DNA of 64,000 bases from Ptiloglossa arizonensis. Lineage: Eukaryota > Arthropoda > Insecta > Hymenoptera > Colletidae. Under the pieces are notes generated by a model. That model was given only the letters and a program-made list of their open reading frames with translations, searched no databases and was not told the DNA's origin. Both the position numbers and the translations under genes were made by a program. Where the stretch lies: NCBI RefSeq assembly GCF_051014685.1, contig NC_135048.1, positions 23,268,543 to 23,332,542 of the forward strand, written 5' to 3'. Numbering within the stretch: position 1 is the first letter of the stretch; each line of letters starts with the position of its first letter. This document shows positions 35,639-45,791 of the stretch, piece by piece.

Positions 35639-35915
35639 GAATATTTTGTATTCGAATGTTACGAATAAACTTCGAATATTCGAGTACTCGAATTTTATGA
35701 ATAAACTTCGAATATTCGAGTACTCGAATTTTACTAACAAGCTTCGAATATTTGAGTATTCGAATGTTACGAATAAGTTTCGAATATTCGAGTATTCGAA
35801 TGTTACGAATAAATTTCAAATATTCGAGTATTTAAATTTTACGAATAAACTTCGAATATTCGAGTATTCGAATGTTACGAACAAGCTTCGAATATTCGAG
35901 TATTCGAATATCATC
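35638..35915. repeat. 36-bp ATTCGA array, about 7 copies
   Basis: The unit is CTTCGAATATTCGAGTATTC followed by GAATTTTACGAATAAA, with starts every 36 bp (35674, 35710, 35746 and on). Because 36 is a multiple of three, a 12-residue repeat frame stays open at 35562-36017 plus and another on the minus strand. Confidence 0.9.
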
Positions 35916-37516
35916 GCTTCTCCCATTGAAGAAGTCTTCTCTGCAGCTGAAAACATAGTGGCTGCAAAAAGAACCTACGATCCCAAAAAATATAAAAATA
36001 TTGTACACACTTTGTAAAAACAAATAGTTCCAGGTTTACCCCATACTTTTGGTATTTATTTCGCGAAATAATGGTTTTCCCGTGATTTTAAAATTACGTC
36101 CAAAATCTCAGAAACTCTAATATTTTATAATTCACTCCCACATAAGATAGTCGAACTCCACACGATCGTAAATTGATTCATAGTTTCGAAGCTGTCGAGA
36201 TCCACCGCTTTAACAGAAATAATAAGCTTGGAAAGAAACGTTTGGTAGGGATGATGCACCGCAAACATCTTAGATTGTCCTTTGTAAAAACTCCAGACGA
36301 CCTACTTCCGTCGAATAAAGATACCCTTTTGACGACCCCATAAATAATAATGAATTCCCTCGAGTCACTTTTGATGATTGATGTCCCGCCATCGCGTTGC
36401 TGAATTGTTATAATTTTACGGTGGCGGTGTTTCAGTTTTCCTGTTTTTCTCTTTCAGGTCATCGGTGTTTCCTGGGCCTGTATTACACGGAAACAGACTA
36501 TTAACATCGTCGAAATTTTCCCTCGAGCATCATGAGAACGCTATAATAATTTTGATTTCCGTTCTTGCTTTTGAGTCGACTAATGTTCTCTTTATTACAG
36601 TAAAATACGAAACACGTCTAGATTGGAAATAAAATAAAAGATATTGTGCAATTGAAAAGTTAGTAGTTACGTCAACATTTGTAATCACTTCGTGGATTTT
36701 ATAAATTCTTATTTTATAATTGATTGTTATCAAAGATAGAAGATTGTAACGGGAACTAAGTTTGTTAGGAATATAGTTCTTGAAATTTATTTATTTACTA
36801 GCAGTACTGCTACGTGGTTCATAGAATCAATGGTAGAAATGATTGAAATGATAAATCAATGGAATAATTCGTAAATTAACGATTGCACCCAACTGTTGAA
36901 AATCGAATCAAAGCGTTTCGTTAACCAGGGTTCTATTAACTTCAGGAAACCGTTTCCAAACAACAACGTGACTTCCGCTTTACGTCACGCGCGATAGATT
37001 ACGCCAGGATCCCCGACCGTGGTTTTCTTTTCGTGGGAATACTTGTTCCTGTTCGGATAATATTAACATTAAAATCACCGCGATTTCCCAAGCACTATTT
37101 TTATCCTCCTTGTATTAATATTGTCGGTGTTATTCTAAAATTTAATTAATCATACAAAACGACCTTGCATTCCGATACATTGTAAAAATATTTCTTTAAT
37201 AAAAGAATAAAATAGTTACTATTGATTTGTATATTTTGTAATTGTAGGATTTGAAAATTGACCGGTGTGAATAAATGATATACAATTTTCATTCTATAAC
37301 AATTTACTTTTGTGTAAAAAAAATATAGATACATTATTTACAATTACCTTCAATATCATCAACATTATGCTTACCCATCGATGTAACAATTTTTTCTTAA
37401 ATTAATTGAATCAATTCGTTCCATGTATTATTTGCAGCTTATTTTACAAAAAGTAGACGAATCGGTTCAAGATAAACGCTGTGTTTAATTTCCTTCTATT
37501 TGCTCGTCTATTTCCA
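35916..37516. other. Interval with no gene seen, upstream of the Tre1 coding start
   Basis: AT-rich, without repeats. It ends at the acceptor TCTATTTCCAG (37507-37517) that opens the first coding exon of Tre1. Confidence 0.4.
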
Positions 37517-37541
37517 GGCCTCGGAGGTGAATCGAAGTCGA

Positions 37542-37586
37542 ATGCATCACTCGAAACGAAACGGAAACTCGTCATCGTCGAAATGA
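37542..37586 (+). CDS. Upstream open reading frame overlapping the Tre1 start
   Basis: A 14-codon frame (MHHSKRNGNSSSSK) begins at the first ATG after the acceptor and stops at TGA 37584-37586. The stop overlaps the receptor ATG (37583-37585) as ATGA. Such an arrangement can cut translation of the main frame or allow reinitiation. Whether the leader exon is used as drawn is inferred from the splice site. Confidence 0.5.
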   Translation: MHHSKRNGNSSSSK

Positions 37587-40500
37587 ACAATTTAGCCAGG
37601 TTGCTCCGTGTTTCTGAAAACAATACGGAAAGCGCGATAATCGATGGCCAGCTATCGAGGTGACTAGACTTTCTATACAAAATTAACATACATGTTAATT
37701 CGATACACGTTGGTGGGGAGATACTGTGGCTCGAAATAAAAAAGTGAACGACGTTTGTATATGTTTGCATTATTTCAATTTGGATTTATCTCCGTCCATG
37801 CAGTATATACGCGAAAAATCGAGCATATGCTAAAAGTAAATGATTGGCCAATGATTTGCGCGACGACAGGTGTTACGTTCCTACCGTATGATTCAATTGA
37901 TTCACATGACATTTAATAGAATTATAGTGTGTAATAACTTCTGGTTTCCGGTCCAATCGGGACAAAAGTTTTTTTTTTGTGTTTCATCTTAAAAAAAAAA
38001 TACCAAGGTAACAAATATGGATATCTATCAGAAAAGAATGTTAAATGCATCTTTCCTTAACTGATTCATCGAATAATATTAAAAAAAGGAAAATTGGTAT
38101 AAATAGAATTCTCTTATCAAAAAATTATTTGACCCGAAATTGAACTTAAGTATAAGTTGAATTTTTTTGTCCAAAAATTATTCAATATCTAAGTTCAATT
38201 TCGGGTCAAATAATTTGGGTATAAATTGAATTTTTTTGTCCAAAAATTATTCAATATCTAAGTTCAATTTCGAGTCAAATTAACTCGAAGAGTGAATCGT
38301 TCAGGTATTCACATACTATGCATTTTTCTCTTATTTCGTTATTCTATATTTTTCTCTTATTTCGAGCCATAGAATCTTCCTGATCCTGTTTGTATCACAA
38401 ATTTTGGCTCACAATGTGCATAAAGATTGTTTTATCGAAAATTAAAATGGGTCGTCGTAATTTGATCACGAACGAACCCTAAAGCGGACTTCAAATATTC
38501 TGTGTACAGGTTTTCGACACCGCTGAGAACCTTCGCAGCCGTGGTCGCCATTTTGATAATGATCGTCGGTCTGACTGGCAATCTGTTGACAATCATCGCG
38601 TTGTGCAAGTATCCGAAAGTACGCAACGTTGCGGCGGCTTTTATCATAAGGTACCCTTGAGGTCGAGGAATTATTTATTTCGAAAAAGAAAAAGAAAAAA
38701 AAACAATCGAGTCTCGAGATACACGAGATACTAAACAACATAATTTTCATCGAAATCCTTGCAGCCTGTGCGTGGCAGACTTCGTGTTCTGTCTTCTGGT
38801 GTTGCCGTTCGATTCCATCAGATTCGTCAATGCAAGTTGGGCGGAAGTACGATTCCTTTGCGTCCTTGTACCCTTTCTAAGGTATGGAAACGTTGGCGTC
38901 AGTCTCCTCTCCGTTGCAGCCATAACAATCAACAGGTATTGTACACGTACATCCATATGCAACAGCACGTTCTTTGTACCGTTCTAAAGTCTTATTAATT
39001 TCCAAAAATAAAAGGTGTCCTAAGAGGAAACTTAATAAAGAAATAACTTTACCAGTATGTGTTTGGTGGATGATACTGAATCGAAAGAAGTCGTATACGC
39101 TATGTATGATATTTTAATTCATTTAAAAAAAATAGATTCTACGTGTACGCAATCGATACAGAGAAATAGATCTCTTTTAATACATTACTTATCTTTTTTT
39201 TCTGGTGCAGGTTAAACAAAATTTTCGAAACAACGACTTCTCTCCAGTAAACGTAAATCTATTCGAAGTTTTAACCATCGAATAGTTAATCGTTGCTACT
39301 CTATTGTAGTAATTTCATTACCAACACCGTCACTTGCAATAATGTGCAGCTCGCCTTGCACTTGTATTTCCCGCGACACTGGTGTAAAGTAAACAACGAT
39401 TATCTCGAAAACGAACCAACCAAGACCCTTGGTGTATACGACCTCTTTGATTCAAAATGACCTATCGAACAAACTGGAAAAATTATTCGGAAAATTAACT
39501 AAATTTCGTACAAAAAATTGTCCAAATTCAAAATTCACAAATATCGATCTCGTTAATTCAAATCGAATTAAGAAACGACCAGGTATGAAAAAGATAAAGC
39601 GATTGACAGATCGTTTTGGACAATTGCTTCTTTTTCGGAAATTCGCAAAAATTTTCCCAAATGTGCATTGTATTTTAATTGAAAGCATACTGAAGGACAA
39701 TGTGTTTCACAAGGATCGATTGAATGTTGGTTCATGCCAGTTCATAAGGAGTGTTTGTTTCAGATACATCATGATAGCTCATCATGGTTTGTATAGCAAG
39801 GTCTACAAGAAATATTGGATCGCATTTATGATTGTCTTCTGTTGGCTTTTCTCTTACGGAATGCTGGTGCCTACCCTGCTAGGAATTTGGGGTAAGATAG
39901 AGTATGTTTTCGTTCAAACAGTTACGCGAATATCGGGTTATCGATTAATTTTTTTTTAATTTTACTTTTCTACCCTGTCCCTTAGGTAGATTCGATTACG
40001 ATACGAATTTAGAAACCTGCTCGATCGTCAGAGACAGCGCAGGTCGCACATCGAAAACGTTTCTTTTCGTTATGGGTTTCGTGATACCCTGCTTGGTAAT
40101 CGTTGGATGTTACACGAAAATATTTTGGGTGGTGCACAGGTAAATATATCAATATTCTTCTCTAACGAAGAAAGAGTCAGAAATAAATTTTTTTTTCAAC
40201 GAACCGAAAAACGTGTTGGTGAATTTGACAAATAATAAAATGAATACAATTTTTGAGATATTTCTTTTTCGAGTACCATCGATGATTTGGTTTTAAGAAA
40301 AATAGTACAAGAAAAACAAATATACGAAAGATTGTTATAAATACAAAAAACCATAATATGATTCACGACAAATTAAAAAAGTTTTCGTTTCTGGTCACAT
40401 CCTTGTTAAAAAAATCTCAGAACAAGTGGGAAAAGAAAAGATAATCTTGTAAGGATTTTTATCGTTAATTTATTCCATCTCTTTTGTTTCCCACAAAATA

Positions 40501-43500
40501 AAAAATGATAAGAGAGATATAAATCTTAAAAAGGAAAAAATTTAGTTGTGCTGCGATTAGTTGACTTTCTACTTTCCAGAGCAGAACGAGACGTGTAACT
40601 TTATTTCTTTCAATTTTTATAAATATTTTCGTATCGAAGAGAACCCGGAACTTTGTAATAGAAACGCTTAAATATACAATTCGAACGTTGCTTGTATTAA
40701 TTCTATTATCGTTATCGGAATTTTTATCCAGCATCGAATGAAAAATGTAAATGTTTGAAAACTTTTACACGTATGAGTCAAAAGGTTTAATAACATCCGT
40801 GAGGTAACGGCTTTGTAGAGCGAACAATGGAAATGAGACCAAACGATTAGGTTATCGTCTTGGCATGTGTCTACCTAGCGGGTGACATATGCGATACTGT
40901 CTAATAAAAATAAAAACATTAAAGAATGACAAAGACTGTACGTTCCTATTTAAACGTAAAATTGTACGAACGCAATTTTACGAAACGTAAATTTCAAATA
41001 ACATAAACAATCGTTCGTTCTCTACTTCGGTGCGCAGCTCCGAGTCAAGAATGCGAAAACACGCAACACCAACGATAAAGTCACCCCATACACCTGGAAG
41101 GGACACCAGAGAGATCAAACAGAGACGCAGCGAATGGAGGATCACGAAAATGGTCCTCGCCATTTTTCTCAGTTTCGTCGCTTGTTACCTTCCGATTACC
41201 ATCGTCAAAGTCGCTGACGTTGAAGTTCGATATCCAGGTAAAGTATGCATAGAGATAATTTCTTTTTCTGTACTTTACATCCTGCCTGAATCTTATAATA
41301 TAATGAACAATTGTTTACCCCGCATACATGTAACGTGTGTTCTTTCTTCCCTTAGAAATTTAAGTCTTGAGTTATCTTGTTCTCTACCTTGCCTTCTACG
41401 TGACTCGTAAACGATTGTTTACCCCGCATAGATGTAACGTGTGTTCTTTCTTCCCCTAGAATTTCACCTTTTGGGCTACCTTCTTGAATTTTAAACAATT
41501 GTTTACCCCGCATACATGTAACGCATGTTCCTTCTTCCCTCAGAATTTTAAATCTCGAACTATCTTCTTCTGTACCTTGCCTTCTGCGTGACTCATAAAC
41601 GATTGTTTACCCCGCATACATGTAACGCGTGTTCCTTCTTCCCTCAGAATTTTAAATCTTGAGCTATCTTCTTCTGTACCATGGCTTCTACATGACTCAT
41701 AAACGATTGTTTACCCCGCATAGATGTGACACGTGTTACTTCTTCCCTCAGAATTTTAAATCCTCAGCTATCTTCTTCTGTACCTTACCTCCTACGTGAT
41801 TAGCAAACGATTGTTTACCCCGCATAAATGTAACACGTATTCCTTCTTCCCTCAGAATTTTAAGTCTTGAGCTACCTTCTTCTATACCTTGCCTCCTATG
41901 TGAATCCTAAATAATTGTTTACCCCGCATACATGTAACGCGTGTTTCTTCTTCCCTCAGAATTTTAAATCTTGAGCTATCTTCTTCTGTACCTTGCCTCC
42001 TACGTGACTAGCAAACGATTGTTTACCCCGCATACATGTAACGCGTGTTTCTTCTTCCCTCAGAATTTTAAATCTTGAACTATCTTCTTCTGTACCTTAC
42101 CTCCTACGTGATTAGCAAACGATTGTTTACCCCGCATACATGTAACGCGTGTTCCTTCTTCTCTCAGAATGTTAAGTCTTGGGCTACCTTCTTCTGTACC
42201 TTGCCTCCTATGTGAATCCAAAATAATTGTTTACCCCGCATAGATGTAACGTGTGTTCCTTCTTCCCTCAGAATTTCACGTTTTGGGCTACCTTCTTCTA
42301 TACCTTGCCTCCTATGTAAATCCTAAATAATTGTTTACCCCGCATAGATGTAACGTGTGTCCCTTCTTCCCTCAGAATTTCACGTTTTGGGCTACCTTCT
42401 TCTGTACTTTGCCTCCTGCGTGAATCCGATAATATACGTGATCATGAACAAGCAGTACAGACAGGCGTATGCGGGGGTGATCGGCTGTTCGCGAATCAGG
42501 GCTAGTCTGACACCTTACGGCAGCAGCGCGCCAGGTCACCATCACCAGCAGGACTACGGCCAAGGTAACTTCGAGCACCGTCGCGTGGTAACGCTCACCA
42601 AGCTCTGACCGAACGCGAGCTAAGCGACCACACTTCGCTCACTTCGTAAGTCAAGGGCACAAATTCCGCTGCTTTCTAAGATCGCAAATTTGTCCAATTC
42701 TGTGCATGTCGCTCGTACCTTGTCCCCGTTCGCGTTCCTCCATACATGTACGTGTACTTAAAATCGTAACCAACGCAATAACGTACAGATTCGATCCTCT
42801 CTCGAAAAGACTACTCTTCGAAACACAGTTCAAACCAAACGCATTTCGTACCGTTTCAAATTTTCCCAAATCCTGAATGTATTACACATTACGGGCTCAC
42901 TGAGTCTACCAAAACAGAATCGTTGAAAAAAAGGATAGATCGATACATAATTTTGGAATCAGCGTTAGAATTTTGAATAACGTAAACTCGAGTCGAAATT
43001 GTCACCGTATTTTTTATTTATAGTTTCGTATAATCTCTTATATCGTATCATGGAATTGTATCGCCCGGTGGTCACCGGTGACCGGCGTTGCGTTTCGAAG
43101 GAACGAACCTCGATACTCGTAAACTTTCAAACAATGTTACCGTTGTTGCTACAAAGTGACAAGTATTCGAACAAGCATCGAATGGTCCTACAGTTCGAAC
43201 AAATGTTCTTCTCGGATACGAAAAATCGACGTGGTTGTCGCGAGAAAGACCAAACTCTCGGCGCGTTGAAACACTTCGGTATCGGTCGAACCACGCAACC
43301 ATGAGTCATCCGTTTCGTCGATTTTCCTCATTAACAGTTTCCCGCTTGCCGCTACGCCTTCCGTCGATTGTTCAAGCACGCGTTCGAAGGAGAACCGGTA
43401 TTACGAATTGATCTCCATCCGCACGATTTTCTTTTCCAGACTACTCGAAGGACTTCAGCAAGACGATGGTGTCCACGGTCTCCATCGCTATGAACTCGGT

Positions 43501-43531
43501 GAGGAATTCTCAGTTCGACGAGGATCCCTGA
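37583..43531 (+). CDS. Tre1: Rhodopsin-class GPCR, Tre1 (trapped in endoderm 1)
   Basis: Eight exons: 37583-37659, 38510-38650, 38765-38935, 39764-39891, 39986-40139, 41038-41237, 42376-42564 and 43440-43531. All are GT-AG and in phase, giving 383 aa. The N-terminus has a glycosylation site (ENNT). TM1 reads VVAILIMIVGLTGNLLTII, NRY is at 129-131, ICL2 begins IMIAHHGLYSKVY, TM6 has FLSFVACYLPIT and TM7 has NPIIY (307-311). The tail ends SKTMVSTVSIAMNS...DEDP. In flies Tre1 guides germ cells across the gut wall and orients neuroblasts; the fly sctt allele loses residues RYILIACH at this same NRY position, where an exon begins here too. Retaining the intron after 42564 gives another tail, NFEHRRVVTLTKL, stopping at 42608. 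Intron 6 holds the decoy array at 41240-42375. Confidence 0.85.
38122..38285. repeat. Perfect 27-bp inverted repeat plus tandem duplication in Tre1 intron 1
   Basis: 38122-38148 (starting AAATTATTTGACCCG) is the exact reverse complement of 38190-38216, with a 41-bp spacer. The right part, from TTGAATTTTTTTGTCC to AAGTTCAATTTCG, is then repeated once at about 38226-38280. RNA across it would form a 27-bp stem, 300 nt before the exon 2 acceptor. Confidence 0.85.
41240..42375 (+). repeat. 104-bp array carrying ten extra copies of the Tre1 exon 7 splice acceptor
   Basis: The unit contains TTGTTTACCCCGCATACATG, GTAACGCGTGTTCC, a polypyrimidine CTTCTTCCCTCAG acceptor and then exon-like sequence (AATTTCACGTTTTGGGCTAC, ending near CCTCCTATGTGAATCC). 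Acceptor AGs lie at 41354, 41458, 41542, 41646, 41750, 41854, 41958, 42062, 42166 and 42270, and the real one is at 42374. Spacing is 104 bp except one 84-bp step. At the left edge, 41267-41312 resembles exon 7 further downstream (TGTACTTT, CTGAATC, ATAATATA, ATGAACAA). Copy 10 would encode EFHVLGYLLLY before a stop; copies 3 to 8 stop after two residues. Confidence 0.93.
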
Positions 43532-43851
43532 ACTCGGGATCGAACTGCAAGAATTGAGGGGGTGGGGGAGAGGGGGGAGGGGGAAGAGGAAATCGTACGT
43601 ACTTGGCCAATCCTCCGAGGGCACGGAACGAAACGTGTATTTTACATTGACAATGTAATTGTAATGCGTTGGAAAATATTCGACCGAAAGGAGATATAAC
43701 GATCGGAAAAATCGTCAACGTTCAAAGGAACGTGAATTGTACATAGAAAAAAAGAATACTGTCTCTTGGAGGATCAATGGAAGTACAGAGAAGAATCGAA
43801 GAGAGTGCAAAGATACAGCGGAGCTGTTCTCGAATATACTTGGATCTTAGA
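43532..43851 (+). other. Probable start of the Tre1 3' UTR
   Basis: Follows the TGA at 43529-43531. Contains a G-rich stretch at 43557-43590 (GGGGGTGGGGGAG type). No poly(A) signal occurs here; the nearest plausible AATAAA on this strand is at 44344. Confidence 0.4.
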
Positions 43852-44247
43852 ACGGTGTTACCTCGTTAATTGATCGGCTACTGTTCAGTAACCGAGGTGA
43901 ACGGTATTCTTTTCCAGGAATCCACTTTAAATTCTCTCGAGCCGAAAGCAAACCTTGCGTGTACTGTTGGAAACTGAAGAAAGTGCGTTTCGTTGTTCGA
44001 ACTCGATAGTTGCGCGTAAGGAAAAAGTCTAAAATTCGACACTGGCCAATCAGCCTCTGTAGGTATCGTTCAAACGGGTATGTTACAAAGGAGGGGTAAA
44101 CATTCCGACCAATAGGGTCTGCATTCCTTCCAGCGGAATTTTTTTCGGTTACCAACAGTATCACTCGGCACGAGGAACGCAACGAGACAGAAGTAACTGA
44201 CTCAATTATCGAGGGAAAGATACGATCGATTAACGAGGTAACACCGT
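43852..44247. mobile_element. 396-bp element with 25-bp terminal inverted repeats
   Basis: The left end ACGGTGTTACCTCGTTAATT (43852 on) matches the inverted right end AATTAACGAGG-type sequence ending TAACACCGT at 44247, with one mismatch in 25 bp. A 142-codon minus frame fills the interior but begins inside one terminal repeat and shows no transposase motif, so I treat the element as non-autonomous. No clear target duplication was seen; the superfamily is unknown. It lies in the likely 3' UTR of Tre1. Confidence 0.6.
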
Positions 44248-44343
44248 GATCGAAACAATGGCCAGTGTTGTACAATAGAGAGTAAAATAAGTTATTTATC
44301 GTCGATCGACGAACGAAACGTATTAGAAGAAAAAAAAAAAAAG

Positions 44344-44349
44344 AATAAA
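44344..44349 (+). terminator. Candidate poly(A) signal for Tre1
   Basis: AATAAATAAATA after an A run, about 0.8 kb after the Tre1 stop and just beyond the inverted-repeat element. It is the first good plus-strand signal. Confidence 0.3.
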
Positions 44350-45791
44350 TAAATATACCGCGTGTATTTAATCAACGAGACGCTCGGAAACAAGTGTCGA
44401 ACTTTTGCCAAAGGTTGCACACGTATATTAAAATTTTGTACATAAAACATGCGCACGTAAATTTCTATTCGGTACAATGTAAGAACGAGGTAAATATAAA
44501 AATTTTCGAAAACGATCGTGGATTCAATGTTACGAAATGACAATCGTGTTTATTCGCCGTTCATCGTCGCGCCATCCGAACAATGTGAGACATGTAACGA
44601 GGTTACCGAAGAAGTACAAATTAAATACTTGTTTTATCGTACACGATCTACCTTTTCTTTACACCTCGTGCTCGAACGAATGATACGTGAAAGTCAGGTT
44701 TCGTTTAAAAAAAAAAAGAAATATGTAACAATATTGCGTGACAAACGAACTGTTCCCGCGAGATTGTTTCCTTTTCTCGATCCTCGGATACAATAAACGA
44801 AACCGGTTGCTTCGAATACGACAATGCAACGCGATAACTTACGAGCCTGCTTCGAAATAAATATTTTCAATTTTGTTCGATTTAAAAAAAAAAAAAAATA
44901 AAAAATAAAGAACACGTATTACATGCTTACGAGATGTTTCGCGAATAAAAATTCGTGCAAAGGATAACGTGACCGTTTGGGACGAATGCGATGGTGCACC
45001 ATAAATGTCTCCGCTCGCTGAACGTCGATTATGAGTTGCAACATCCGCTCTTTTCATGGATCGAGGACCTGTCGCGCAATTTCACGGAATTGCGCATTCC
45101 TATGTCAATTTTCGTTTTGAGCACGTTTTCCACTAAATAACGCATCGCCACGTCTGTAAGAAGGGAATTGATACGTTTCGTGTCCACGCTAGAATTGTTG
45201 AATTACAACGTATGAAATGCCCGAATGATAGATCAACAATTTTCAAACAGTTCGTCGTGTCAATAGGAAAATGACAATGGTTCGCGTAAGTATAATTTAA
45301 ATAATAATATTCTACTCGAACGTTTCGACTTTCAATGTTTCATAAATTCTAATATTTTACTGACGAACGAATGGAAAATATTTTCATTATCGTTCTGTAT
45401 TTTCGAGACAATACAGTGTGAATTTAAAACACCGACTCGATTTAAAAAAAAAAAATTGAAAATAGTGAGCAAATTTAAGACTAACGTGACTAATTTGGAA
45501 CCGTAGTCTCGTTGTACGTGAAATATCTAGTTTTATATTTAAATAAGAGTATACAAATAATATACTTATCAAGTGTTCTTATTTAAATATGAGTATTTTT
45601 TATTTTATGAAGCAAATTCAGGTGACGACTCAAGGGTTAAAAACTGAAATAATTTTAAACTTCGACAACGATATATCGGTATTTTAACAGTCAACTTCGT
45701 TGAAGTTATTGGTTAAGAGGACATGTTTTTAGTTCAACCTGAAAAACGGACGTATCATACGTTGTCACGACTTAGTAATAACTATACTTAC
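44350..45791. other. Interval expected to hold the last Rab exon, not recognised
   Basis: The Rab gene needs a terminal exon (minus strand) after its donor at 45791. Several poly-A/T runs (44328, 44707, 44885, 45446) and a palindrome GCGCAATTTCACGGAATTGCGC type at 45074-45095 are seen, but no frame with a Rab C-terminus (double-Cys end) was identified. Confidence 0.4.

Noticed and set aside
35562..36017. 151-codon plus frame with a 12-residue repeat
   Set aside because: It is the 36-bp ATTCGA array read through; the minus strand is also open.
39429..39959. 176-codon plus frame across Tre1 exon 4
   Set aside because: Only 39764-39891 is receptor sequence. The upstream part is intron read in an open frame by chance, as shown by the TTTCAG acceptor and the phase with exon 3.
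41240..42375. CRISPR-like array of regular repeats
   Set aside because: The units are contiguous 104-bp tandem copies with no unique spacers, lie in an insect intron and derive from exon 7.
43847..44275. 142-codon minus frame as a gene
   Set aside because: It begins inside the terminal inverted repeat of the 43852-44247 element and has no recognisable domain.
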